Shown here one piece after another: positions 1 to 6,921 of a stretch of 9,053 nucleotides of DNA (position 1 is its first letter; each line of letters starts with the position of its first letter). The position numbers were made by a program, and so were the translations under genes. The stretch comes from Candidatus Omnitrophota bacterium (GTDB lineage: Bacteria > Omnitrophota > Gorgyraeia > JABMRN01), in assembly GCA_028702395.1 (NCBI GenBank), contig JAQVOV010000042.1, forward strand, positions 2,375 to 11,427, given 5' to 3'. The notes under the pieces were generated by a model. It searched no databases. It was given only the letters and a program-made list of their open reading frames with translations, and was not told where the DNA came from.

Positions 1-744
1 TTTAATTATAATGAGCGAGTAGACTCTATTCCCATAAGAAAACAAATTGAGAGCGGGATCGAGTCTGCCAGGGAAAAACTAAAAGCTCAAAAATTCATTG
101 CATATTTTCAGACATTTTCTAATACATATGCCACTCCTGAAAAATTAAAAACAATTTATGATACTATTGATGATTTTGATGATATTGTAATGCTCAATAT
201 CGGTACAAGACCGGATTGTATTGATGAACAGATCATAGAACTTATCGATTCTTATACAAAAAAAAGAGAAGTATGGCTTGAACTTGGACTTCAAAGTGCT
301 AATGATACAACATTGAAATTGATAAACAGACAGCATAATGCCGAAGATTTCATGAAAGCCGTAAAACTTATACAAAAGCATAGCAAAATAAAAATTTGCG
401 CACATGTAATATTAGGCTTGCCTTTTGAACAGGAACAAGATATCATAAATACAGCAAAGTTTTTGCAAAACTCAGGTATCGATGGAGTAAAGATACACCC
501 AATACATGTTGTCAAGGATACCGAACTTGAAAAAATGTTTAAAAGCGGAAAGTTTTCGCCTATCAATATTGATACATATGTCAAATGGACATGCTTGATC
601 ATTGCGCATTTATCTAAGAAAACAGTTGTACATAGAATAACTGCTGATTGTCCTGAAGAGCTTTTAATAGCTCCGGATTGGACTAATAAAAAGCATGAGA
701 TCTTGCGCGGTGTAGATGATTTTAGAATGGACCAATTAAAATAA
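1..744 (+). CDS. yhcC: TIGR01212/YhcC-family radical SAM protein, 5' truncated by the window
   Basis: The frame is open from base 1 to TAA at 742-744, giving 247 C-terminal residues. Numbered from the first visible codon, the landmarks match E. coli YhcC: GTRPDC at 68-73, WLELGLQS at 92-99, CAHVILGLP at 133-141 and KIHPIHVV at 164-171, followed by HRIT and a C-terminal LLIAPDW...KK block. The radical SAM cysteine cluster (CxxxCxxC) must lie in the missing N-terminus, so catalytic competence cannot be judged here. The family consists of cytoplasmic radical SAM enzymes. I know of no reaction I can name with certainty for them. An internal ATG at 190 exists, but family similarity continues upstream of it (AYFQTFSNTYA, residues 49-59), so it is not the start. 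The next gene begins 74 bp downstream. Confidence 0.88.
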   Translation, partial: FNYNERVDSIPIRKQIESGIESAREKLKAQKFIAYFQTFSNTYATPEKLKTIYDTIDDFDDIVMLNIGTRPDCIDEQIIELIDSYTKKREVWLELGLQSANDTTLKLINRQHNAEDFMKAVKLIQKHSKIKICAHVILGLPFEQEQDIINTAKFLQNSGIDGVKIHPIHVVKDTELEKMFKSGKFSPINIDTYVKWTCLIIAHLSKKTVVHRITADCPEELLIAPDWTNKKHEILRGVDDFRMDQLK

Positions 745-818
745 ATTAGGATATGAACCTAATACATAATAAACAGGCTAATCATGGCTCTATACAAGAC
801 TAACAAAAAGGAGAACAC

Positions 819-1238
819 ATGAAAAAAATATGGATATTGGTATTGCTTGTTTTTTTTATAGTAACTTCTCTCTGTTTAGCTATAAACAAAGGAGTTGAAC
901 AGTATACGTATGATACCCGTAATCCCCCCAAGATCTGGTTTTTTCCTGTAAAAGATGCAAAATGGGACGGTGCAAAAGTTACTGTTAAAGAGTGGAATGT
1001 TTTAACAGATGAGCAAAAAAGAAAATATGTTGAAGAATATATTGCTATGGCCATAGAAACTTTGAGGGATGATTATATCATAATGGAAGATATAAACCCT
1101 GATTATCATTTAATGGCTCTTGAGATATTTCGTAGTAGAGTATCAGATCCTAGTGTTGAAATGCAGACCATTGTTCTTACAAGTTTAATAGCTAATGGGG
1201 ACATTGAAAAACGGCCAAATATCAGTAAAAATAAATAA
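819..1238 (+). CDS. Small exported protein of unknown function (139 aa)
   Basis: I do not recognise this protein. ATG at 819 is preceded by a strong ribosome site, AAGGAG at 808-813, with 5-nt spacing. Residues 1-3 (MKK) and a hydrophobic stretch at about 4-21 form a Sec signal peptide or membrane anchor. C19 sits near its end, but the residues before it (TSL) do not make a good lipobox, so a signal-peptidase I substrate or an anchored protein is more likely. The mature part is hydrophilic, with an aromatic patch (WFFPV, 40-44) and a charged, probably helical stretch at 62-90. It should act outside the cytoplasmic membrane. The next exported gene follows after 32 bp on the same strand, so the two may form one unit. 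That it is a real gene is well supported by the ribosome site and signal peptide; its role is unknown. Confidence 0.72.
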   Translation: MKKIWILVLLVFFIVTSLCLAINKGVEQYTYDTRNPPKIWFFPVKDAKWDGAKVTVKEWNVLTDEQKRKYVEEYIAMAIETLRDDYIIMEDINPDYHLMALEIFRSRVSDPSVEMQTIVLTSLIANGDIEKRPNISKNK

Positions 1239-1270
1239 TCAGAAATTTCGAAAGAGATCAAAATCAAATT

Positions 1271-2206
1271 ATGCGTAAGTCATTTTTTTTATTTCTTTTC
1301 TTGTTTTCATGTATACTTGCATGTTATTCGTGGTTTTATTATAAGAACATTTGTTCCAGAACAATTGCTCTTAAAAAAACAACAGATACTATGACAGATA
1401 CTTTAGCTGAAAATCATCTAGTTTATGAGTTGGCGGATATTCCAGCAGCAATAAGATTCCCTCAATTGACTGAAAAAGAGCAAAACTATATCAGCAGGAA
1501 GATATATGCAAATGAATGCGGCTCATTAGAAAAAAATCTTGTTTTTTGGAATGTGAACGAGGATTTTCCATCTCTTGGTATCGGACATTTTATTTGGTAT
1601 CCCCAAGGTGTTGATCCTGGGTTTGAAGAAACTTTTCCGGAACTTGTTGGATTTATGGAACAAAAGGGAGTAGCAGTCCCTATTTGGTTAATGAACAGAC
1701 CTGCTCCTTGGAAAAACAGACACGAGCTTTTACAGGATATTAATTCTGAAAGAATGCTGAAATTTAAAAAGTTTTTAAAAGATACGATCAATGTTCAAAC
1801 TGAATATATTCTTTTACGGTCGCAAAAAAGCCTTAGGGATATATTAAGGTCATGTGATGAAGAAGAAAAAAAACAACTGACAAAAAAATTAGAAGTTCTA
1901 ATAAATGCCCATAATGGGGTTTATGCCATTACAGATTATGTCAATTTTAAAGGTACAGGACTCTCTCTTAATGAAAGGTACAATGGCCAAGGATGGGGGT
2001 TGAAACAGGTTTTGCAAAGTATGCCGGATAGTATAACTGAAGAAAATGCTTTGTCAGAATTTTCAACTGCATGTGAAAACTTATTGGATCTAAGAGTGAA
2101 AAATGCACCTGCAGGCAAAAATGAAGAAAAATGGCTTATTGGGTGGAAAAAAAGAGTTAGAATATATTCAATGCCTAAAGAGTATGATCGAGTTTACTGG
2201 GAGTGA
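1271..2206 (+). CDS. Putative lipoprotein with a lysozyme-like SLGIGH motif; conserved hypothetical
   Basis: This 311-residue protein starts at ATG 1271, with only a weak purine-rich site (about 1250-1257) upstream. MRKS and a phenylalanine/leucine-rich core end in I15-L16-A17-C18, a plausible lipobox, so a lipoprotein is likely, though not certain because -2 is Leu. The conserved-looking core includes NEC (81-83), W93, E97, S101-L102-G103-I104-G105-H106, IWYP (108-111), a PAPW-NR block (144-150) and NFKGTG...ERYNGQGWGL (225-244). I recall similar proteins in Proteobacteria annotated only as hypothetical. The Glu followed by SLGIGH recalls the active-site region of T4-type lysozymes (Glu, Asp, Thr-x-GIGH), but the spacing differs. 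A peptidoglycan-active enzyme is therefore an inference only. It follows the small exported gene after 32 bp, which supports an envelope role for the pair. Confidence 0.75.
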   Translation: MRKSFFLFLFLFSCILACYSWFYYKNICSRTIALKKTTDTMTDTLAENHLVYELADIPAAIRFPQLTEKEQNYISRKIYANECGSLEKNLVFWNVNEDFPSLGIGHFIWYPQGVDPGFEETFPELVGFMEQKGVAVPIWLMNRPAPWKNRHELLQDINSERMLKFKKFLKDTINVQTEYILLRSQKSLRDILRSCDEEEKKQLTKKLEVLINAHNGVYAITDYVNFKGTGLSLNERYNGQGWGLKQVLQSMPDSITEENALSEFSTACENLLDLRVKNAPAGKNEEKWLIGWKKRVRIYSMPKEYDRVYWE

Positions 2207-2223
2207 TAGGACTATATAGAGAA

Positions 2224-2256
2224 AAAGATAAAAGACTAAAGATAAAAGATAAAAGG
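2224..2256. repeat. Purine-rich imperfect tandem repeat
   Basis: AAAGATAAAAGA occurs twice with a 14-bp period (from 2224 and 2238) and decays into AAAAGG at 2251-2256. It sits just after the stop of the lysozyme-like gene and contains no hairpin or coding frame. Replication slippage is the simplest origin. Confidence 0.6.
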
Positions 2257-2303
2257 AATTAACGTCCTGAACTCAGCTGATAAGATTTGACAGGGGTGTT
2301 TCG

Positions 2304-2419
2304 TATCTCGTAGGTCGTCTGCCTGCCCTGCCTGCCGGCGGGCGCCCTACGATATAAGGTTTACAATTTACGCACAACCTGCCTGCCGCCCGCCTGCCGG
2401 CAGGCAGGGCAGGCAGGCG
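2304..2419. repeat. Large GC-rich inverted repeat between genes
   Basis: Bases 2319-2344 and 2391-2416 are reverse complements at 25 of 26 positions, separated by 46 bp. The pairing can extend by a wobble and two more pairs to 2316/2419. Each arm also carries a nearly self-complementary core around CCTGCCGGCAGG. A second, nested stem pairs TCGTAGG (2308-2314) with CCTACGA (2346-2352) and continues to 2304/2356 with one mismatch. Local GC is very high against an AT-rich background. No poly-T follows either arm, so it is not a simple terminator. It resembles dispersed palindromic (REP-like) intergenic elements. Apart from this and the tandem repeat at 2224, I see nothing in the gap from 2207 to 2441. 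Confidence 0.85.
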
Positions 2420-2432
2420 CATAACGAACAAC

Positions 2433-2439
2433 GAGGTGA
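2433..2439 (+). promoter_or_regulatory. Ribosome-binding site that decides the start at 2442
   Basis: GAGGTGA is a seven-base match to the anti-Shine-Dalgarno complement. An in-frame GTG at 2436 lies inside it, so GTG 2436 is not the start. ATG at 2442 is used instead. Confidence 0.75.
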
Positions 2440-2441
2440 AT

Positions 2442-3539
2442 ATGAAAGCTTTTGAACCATATGTACTAAATGGGCTTACTCTACAGAACAGATTTGTTCG
2501 TTCTGCTACACACACTGGTTTTGCAACAGATGAAGGAATTGCTACTGAGAAAAACAAGGATATCCTTTTCACACTTGCAGAGAACAATGTAGGATTGATT
2601 ATAACAGGATATATGTATATATCTAAGGATGGTAAAGGTGCACGAGGGCAATTATCTATAGATCGTGATGAGACTATTAAAGAGTTATTTGAAATAACAC
2701 ATTATATACACAAGTATACACGGACTAAAATATTTGCTCAGATCGCTCACTGCGGGGCGCAAACTACAGAAAACATCACTGGCCAAACACCAATTGCTCC
2801 ATCTCAGATAAGTCATAATAACACAATAATTGCCAGAGAAATGCAAGCTAAGGATATAGAGCAGATAATTGAGCATTTTTCTGATTCAGCGATCCGTGCC
2901 AAAGAAGCTGCTTTTGATGGGATACAAATACATGCTGCACATGGATATCTCTTATCGGAATTTTTATCTGGGCATTTCAACAAGCGTACAGATATGTTCG
3001 GCCAAAACAATAAAGGAAGAGCCAGGATAATTTCGATCATTTTGGAACATGTCAGAAAAAAAGTTGGAACTAAATTTCCCATTTTATTAAAGATCAATTC
3101 CGAAGATTTTTTGCAAGATGGATTACATCAGGAAGATTGTCTTGAAATATTGGGATATATAATTCCTTGTGGTATTGATGGCGTAGAAATAAGCGGCGGT
3201 ACTATGAATTCAGATCCTTTGCCAATACGCAAAGAAGATAACACAAAAGAAAGTTCACAGTTCTATTATAGGGATTTTTGTGAAAAATTCCGTAAAAAAT
3301 TCTCGATTCCCTTAATAGCAATGGGAGGGATACGAGGGATATCAGAGGCAGAGCGAATTCTAGGAACAGATCAGGCAGATCTGATAGGTATGAGCCGACC
3401 ATTTATCTGTGAACCTGATATTATAAAGAGGTGGGAGAAAGGTGATCCTTTACGAGCTAAATGTATCTCCTGTAATAAATGTTTTAGGCCGCTTTTAGTA
3501 GGAAAAGGTCTTAATTGTGAATTTGTGAAGAAGGAATAA
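2442..3539 (+). CDS. Old Yellow Enzyme-family NADH:flavin oxidoreductase, single-domain form
   Basis: This 365-residue FMN-dependent TIM-barrel oxidoreductase probably reduces an activated alkene or enoate with NAD(P)H in the cytoplasm. The substrate is not predictable. Visible family features are the N-terminal LQNRFVRSATHTG (14-26), QIAH (100-103), GIQIHAAHGYLLSEFLS (160-176, with the barrel His/Tyr region), LLKINSEDF (215-223), GVEISGG (247-253), LIAMGGIR (291-298) for flavin phosphate binding, and LIGMSRPFICEPD (314-326). The C-terminus holds CISCNKC (C341, C344, C347) and C359, the cysteine pattern that ligates an Fe-S cluster in the larger 2,4-dienoyl-CoA reductase-type relatives. The protein ends there, so the extra FAD/NAD(P)-binding domain of those enzymes is absent. 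It lies 89 bp before the nucleotidyltransferase gene. The assignment of family is firm; function within it is open. Confidence 0.93.
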   Translation: MKAFEPYVLNGLTLQNRFVRSATHTGFATDEGIATEKNKDILFTLAENNVGLIITGYMYISKDGKGARGQLSIDRDETIKELFEITHYIHKYTRTKIFAQIAHCGAQTTENITGQTPIAPSQISHNNTIIAREMQAKDIEQIIEHFSDSAIRAKEAAFDGIQIHAAHGYLLSEFLSGHFNKRTDMFGQNNKGRARIISIILEHVRKKVGTKFPILLKINSEDFLQDGLHQEDCLEILGYIIPCGIDGVEISGGTMNSDPLPIRKEDNTKESSQFYYRDFCEKFRKKFSIPLIAMGGIRGISEAERILGTDQADLIGMSRPFICEPDIIKRWEKGDPLRAKCISCNKCFRPLLVGKGLNCEFVKKE

Positions 3540-3617
3540 AAGGTACAAAGAATATGTCATTATTTTTTTTCAAGACCACACAAAATCAAAAAAAGAATTT
3601 TTTGTATGAGATGAATA

Positions 3618-3622
3618 AAGGA
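3618..3622 (+). promoter_or_regulatory. Ribosome-binding site for a TTG start
   Basis: AAGGA lies 6 nt upstream of TTG 3629-3631. No in-frame ATG lies near enough to replace it without removing the conserved N-terminal LVGGAVRD motif, so TTG is the best start. Confidence 0.65.
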
Positions 3623-3628
3623 TAGAAC

Positions 3629-4507
3629 TTGAATTTAATATACGAAAAAATTTCTTCTATTATTTTTCCGATCTATCTAGTTGGAGGAGCAGTTAGAGAT
3701 AAGATCATGGGTATAGAAACACAAGACTATGATTTTGCTACTCCTGTTAAGCCGGATGAAGTTGAAAGATTACTTAAAAAAAACAATTATAGGACATATG
3801 CTGTTGGAAAAAGATTTGGAACGATAGGCATGTTATATAAAGGGCATGATATTCAAATAACAACTTTTAGATCTGAAAAATACGTTGAATTCTCAAGAAA
3901 ACCAAATGTTCAATATGGTAATGATCTTGGAAAAGATCTAATGAGGAGAGACTTTACAATTAATGCAATGGCATTAGATGTCTCTGGTCAGTTGATAGAT
4001 CCTTTTAATGGGCTTCGAGATGTAGGATCAAAAATATTACGAAGCATAGGTGATGCTACCGAAAAGTTCAAAGAAGATCCTTTGAGAATGTTGAGGGCAG
4101 TACGCTTTTGTTCGCAGTTGGGTTTTGATGTTGATAAAAAAACAATATCTGCAATCAAAAAGAACAGGGAGCTTTTATTGCTTGTTAGTAAAGAGCGATG
4201 GTTGATGGAAATGGACAAGCTGCTTATTGGGAAAAACCTTGTTGCGGCTTTAATTCTTTTAAAAAAGACCGGACTTTTGCAAGTTATGCTTAAAGATTTT
4301 GGGTTAAGAAGACAGCTGCAATTTTCTGATATGAGCCTCTCAAATGATCCTGACATGCAATGGGCAAAACTTATGCAAAAAGTAATAAGTTCTCGCAATT
4401 TGTCTGTAGAAAACCTTACGAAAATCGCTTTTCATTTAAAGTGGTCAAAAAAAAGACGAAAAAAAATATTGACAAATGAAAAAAATGCAGGTATACTTAA
4501 TTCATAA
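3629..4507 (+). CDS. Class II CCA-adding enzyme / poly(A) polymerase-family nucleotidyltransferase, short form
   Basis: This 292-residue protein carries the class II tRNA nucleotidyltransferase head: LVGGAVRD (17-24), the metal-binding DYD pair (D33, D35), GTIGMLYKGHDIQITTFR (64-81, with D74 a candidate third carboxylate), RRDFTINAMALD (106-117) and DPFNGLRD (124-131). The neck motif EDPLRMLRAVRF (149-160) and ERW (189-191) follow. Such enzymes add or repair CCA at tRNA 3' ends, or add A tails to RNA. Sequence reading alone does not separate these activities. Full-length relatives are usually about 380-450 residues, so the C-terminal tail domain is short here. The last 25 residues are Lys-rich and look like a natural end, not an obvious frameshift. 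Translation starts at TTG. A strong terminator follows 37 bp after the stop. Confidence 0.9.
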   Translation: MNLIYEKISSIIFPIYLVGGAVRDKIMGIETQDYDFATPVKPDEVERLLKKNNYRTYAVGKRFGTIGMLYKGHDIQITTFRSEKYVEFSRKPNVQYGNDLGKDLMRRDFTINAMALDVSGQLIDPFNGLRDVGSKILRSIGDATEKFKEDPLRMLRAVRFCSQLGFDVDKKTISAIKKNRELLLLVSKERWLMEMDKLLIGKNLVAALILLKKTGLLQVMLKDFGLRRQLQFSDMSLSNDPDMQWAKLMQKVISSRNLSVENLTKIAFHLKWSKKRRKKILTNEKNAGILNS

Positions 4508-4544
4508 ATCGCACAAAGATGAGCTGATTTAGTAATGCAACGAC

Positions 4545-4573
4545 GCGCTTAAAAAAAATTAAGCGCTTTTTTT
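4545..4573 (+). terminator. Rho-independent terminator after the nucleotidyltransferase gene
   Basis: GCGCTTAA (4545-4552) pairs perfectly with TTAAGCGC (4559-4566) around a six-A loop, followed by seven T (4567-4573). It separates the left gene block from the nitrogen block. Confidence 0.93.
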
Positions 4574-4576
4574 GTT

Positions 4577-4582
4577 TATAAT
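4577..4582 (+). promoter_or_regulatory. Possible -10 box (TATAAT) ahead of the glnN RNA element
   Basis: A perfect TATAAT follows directly on the preceding terminator. Transcription would begin near 4589, immediately before the first hairpin at 4592. No convincing -35 is visible, since the upstream bases belong to the terminator stem. It may need an activator or be fortuitous. Confidence 0.4.
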
Positions 4583-4591
4583 TAATGTTTT

Positions 4592-4670
4592 AAAGTCCCA
4601 TTGAAGGGGATTTTTAGGATAATGAGGTCCTTATTGTTGTATAGAGTTATACCGCAATAAGGATTTTTTT
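4592..4670 (+). ncRNA. Candidate ANTAR-target tandem-hairpin RNA upstream of glnN
   Basis: The first hairpin pairs AAAGTCCC (4592-4599) with GGGGATTT (4606-4613), with one wobble and one G-A mismatch, around the six-base loop ATTGAA (A4600, G4603). The second pairs GTAT (4639-4642) with ATAC (4649-4652) around the six-base loop AGAGTT (A4643, G4646). It forms the tip of a terminator stem. ANTAR proteins are known to bind two consecutive hairpins with hexaloops carrying A at position 1 and G at position 4, and both loops match. The gene after glnN encodes an ANTAR protein. A small competing pair, AGGA (4616-4619) with TCCT (4628-4631), could open the terminator base. The role as leader or as free small RNA is unresolved, because a good promoter also lies downstream at 4685. 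Confidence 0.7.
4628..4670 (+). terminator. Rho-independent terminator/attenuator upstream of glnN
   Basis: TCCTTATTG (4628-4636) pairs perfectly with CAATAAGGA (4655-4663), followed by seven T (4664-4670). The stem tip is the AGAGTT hexaloop hairpin described under the 4592-4670 element. A terminator placed ahead of a gene and lacking an ORF of its own suggests attenuation or a small RNA end. Confidence 0.85.
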
Positions 4671-4684
4671 GTTTTAAACAATTG

Positions 4685-4712
4685 TTGAACAAACCAGTAA
4701 AAGTGGTACAAT
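4685..4712 (+). promoter_or_regulatory. glnN promoter, extended -10 type
   Basis: TTGAAC (4685-4690), a 16-bp spacer and TACAAT (4707-4712), with TGG directly before the -10, form a good housekeeping-type promoter. AACAATTGTT (4677-4686) and TTGTT-G-AACAA (4682-4692) are overlapping inverted repeats at the -35 and could be an operator. The promoter lies downstream of the terminator at 4628-4670 and would bypass it. Confidence 0.6.
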
Positions 4713-4759
4713 AAACTTGAAAAAAGATCAGCCACGGGCTTGAAATAAAGGAGAAAAAA

Positions 4760-6847
4760 ATGGATACAAGAATTTCAGAATGTGAAACAGTAAAAACTTA
4801 CGGTGAAAATGTTTTTAGTCTTAAAACAATGAAAAATTATCTTTCTGATAGCGCATATCAGTCTTTGTTACTGACTGTAAGGCTTGGAATGACCCTTGAT
4901 CCTGCTATAGCTGATGAAGTTGCTGAAGCTATGAAAATATGGGCAGTATCAAAGGGAGCAACACACTTTACGCACTGGTTTCAGCCTTTGACAGGTGCAA
5001 CTGCTGAAAAGCATGATTCTTTTATTTGTCCAGATGGAGAAGATGGTGTTGTTATGAGATTTTCTGGTTCAGAATTGATAAAAGGTGAACCAGATGCTTC
5101 AAGCTTTCCTTCAGGCGGATTAAGAGCTACTTTTGAAGCCCGAGGTTACACTGCATGGGACCCAACATCACCTGCTTTTATAAAAGAAAGTGATAATGGC
5201 GCTACACTTTGTATTCCTACAGCTTTTTATTCTTATACAGGAGTTGCTCTTGATAAAAAGACACCTCTACTCAGAAGTATTGATGTGCTTTCAAAACAAT
5301 TATCAAGGTTAGGAGATCTTTTTGGTATTAAAACGAAAGATAGAAGAGGATATCCTACTCTCGGGGCAGAACAGGAATATTTTTTAATAGATAAAGGATT
5401 CTATGAATTACGGTTAGACCTTATCCAGACCGGGAGAACATTATTTGGTAAAGCTCCGGCAAAACATCAGCAAATGGAAGATCATTATTTTGGTGCCATT
5501 AAGCCTAGAGTTATTAATTTTATGGAAGATCTTGATAAAGAACTATGGAGATTAGGAATTCCTGCTAAGACAAGACATAATGAGGTTTCTCCTGCACAGT
5601 TTGAGATCGCACCGGTTTTTGAGGAATTGAATCTTGCAGTAGATCACAATATGATGATGATGGAAACTATTAAAACTGTAGCAAATGCTCATGGTTTCGT
5701 TGCTTTACTTCATGAAAAACCATTTGCAGGTGTTAATGGTTCCGGAAAGCATAATAACTGGTCAATATGCGGGCCTGACGGAAAGAACTGGCTAAGTCCA
5801 GGGGATGATCCGCATGAAAATGCGAAATTCCTTACACTTATTTGTGCTTTAATTAAAGCAGTTGATACGCATGCAGAACTTTTAAGAGGAGCTGTTGCAT
5901 CTGCTGGTAATGATCATAGACTGGGAGCAAATGAAGCACCACCTGCTATAATCTCTATATTTTTAGGTGAACAGCTTCAGGATCTTATTGATCAAATAGA
6001 AAAAGGAAAAGCTCAAACTTCTAAAAAAGCTGAAACTCTTCAGTTAGGAGTTACATCTTTGCCGACATTACCAAAAGATACAACTGATAGGAACAGAACA
6101 AGTCCATTTGCTTTTACAGGCAATAAATTTGAATTCAGGGCAGTTGGATCTAACCAGAGTTGTGCTGGTCCAAACGTTATATTGAATACTATAGTTGCTG
6201 AATCTATAGATTGTATTTGTACAGAAGTAGAAACAGCTATGGACAAAGGAAAGAAACTTAATATAGCCTTAGAAGAAGTTCTTCAAAAGATCGTTAAAAA
6301 ACATAAACGGGTTCTTTTCAATGGTGATAATTATACTGAAAGTTGGCATAAAGAAGCTGCAAGAAGAGGGCTTCCTAACTTGAAGACGACTCCAGATGCC
6401 CTTGCACCTATGAAAACAGATAAAGCATTAAAGCTTTTCGCAAAATATGGGGTTTTCACAAAAGAAGAGCTTTTATCAAGGTATGAGATCTATACAGAGC
6501 AGTATGAAAAGATCCTTGAAATTGAAGCAGAAGTTTCTTTGACAATTGCAAAGACAATGATAACGCCTGTTGCTTTAGAATATCAGTCTTCTATTGCTGA
6601 TACTATAAGTATCGTTAAGGGCTTTTCGCAAACAGGGACAAAAGAGCTTTTAAAAGGGGTATCTTCAGAGATAGAGAACATGTTAAAAGCAATTAAGGAA
6701 CTTGAAAAAGCAGTGCAAGGTAAAAGTGAATCTAAAAAGATCGTTGGGATGAAAAATTTAAGAAAAGCAGTTGATACTTTAGAGACTTTGATCCCGGCAG
6801 ATATGTGGCCTTTGCCGTCATATACTGAAATGCTGTTCATGATGTAA
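4760..6847 (+). CDS. glnN: Glutamine synthetase type III
   Basis: This 695-residue cytoplasmic enzyme makes glutamine from glutamate, ammonium and ATP. Its length and motif order fit the GSIII (GlnN) family, which is far longer than GSI. Visible landmarks are THWFQPLTGATAEKHDSF (71-88), PSGGLRATFEARGYTAWDP (117-135), CIPTAFYSYTGVALDKKTPL (151-170), GAEQEYFLID (202-211) with metal-binding Glu, HNEVSPAQFEIAP (273-285), NGSGKHNNWS (326-335), RTSPFAFTGNKFEFRAVGS (446-464) and CAGPNVILN (468-476). The C-terminal third (about 565-695) is helical and typical of the family. ATG 4760 has AAAGGAG at 4747-4753. A terminator-bearing RNA with ANTAR-type loops and an extended -10 promoter lie upstream, and a GAF-ANTAR gene follows after 74 bp. 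This resembles the clostridial glnA-nitR arrangement as I remember it. All catalytic motifs look intact. Confidence 0.97.
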   Translation: MDTRISECETVKTYGENVFSLKTMKNYLSDSAYQSLLLTVRLGMTLDPAIADEVAEAMKIWAVSKGATHFTHWFQPLTGATAEKHDSFICPDGEDGVVMRFSGSELIKGEPDASSFPSGGLRATFEARGYTAWDPTSPAFIKESDNGATLCIPTAFYSYTGVALDKKTPLLRSIDVLSKQLSRLGDLFGIKTKDRRGYPTLGAEQEYFLIDKGFYELRLDLIQTGRTLFGKAPAKHQQMEDHYFGAIKPRVINFMEDLDKELWRLGIPAKTRHNEVSPAQFEIAPVFEELNLAVDHNMMMMETIKTVANAHGFVALLHEKPFAGVNGSGKHNNWSICGPDGKNWLSPGDDPHENAKFLTLICALIKAVDTHAELLRGAVASAGNDHRLGANEAPPAIISIFLGEQLQDLIDQIEKGKAQTSKKAETLQLGVTSLPTLPKDTTDRNRTSPFAFTGNKFEFRAVGSNQSCAGPNVILNTIVAESIDCICTEVETAMDKGKKLNIALEEVLQKIVKKHKRVLFNGDNYTESWHKEAARRGLPNLKTTPDALAPMKTDKALKLFAKYGVFTKEELLSRYEIYTEQYEKILEIEAEVSLTIAKTMITPVALEYQSSIADTISIVKGFSQTGTKELLKGVSSEIENMLKAIKELEKAVQGKSESKKIVGMKNLRKAVDTLETLIPADMWPLPSYTEMLFMM

Positions 6848-6865
6848 GGAAGTTAATAGGAGTTG

Positions 6866-6900
6866 GTGACTAGAAAATAGTAACTAGTCACTAGTCACTA
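6866..6900. repeat. 7-bp tandem repeat and inverted repeat between glnN and the ANTAR gene
   Basis: ACTAGTC occurs at 6883-6889 and 6890-6896, with a further ACTA to 6900. GTGACTAG (6866-6873) is the exact reverse complement of CTAGTCAC (6884-6891 and again 6891-6898). An 8-bp hairpin can form, but no T tract follows, so readthrough from glnN is expected. It may be a dispersed mini-repeat or a processing hairpin. Confidence 0.6.
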
Positions 6901-6921
6901 AATGTTTTTGAGGAGACTAAA

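Noticed and set aside
190..744. Separate 184-aa gene beginning at ATG 190
   Set aside because: The same frame stays open to base 1 and the upstream residues match the YhcC family, so this is an internal Met.
745..763. ATTAGG/CCTAAT hairpin after the radical SAM gene
   Set aside because: Only six mostly AT pairs and no T tract, so not a credible terminator. The loop has seven bases, so it does not fit the ANTAR type either.
2436..2438. In-frame GTG as start of the flavin oxidoreductase
   Set aside because: It lies within the GAGGTGA ribosome site. ATG at 2442 is better placed.
3988..4398. 136-codon open frame on the - strand, and similar - strand frames elsewhere
   Set aside because: They lie opposite strongly conserved + strand genes, have no ribosome sites and show no recognisable domains.
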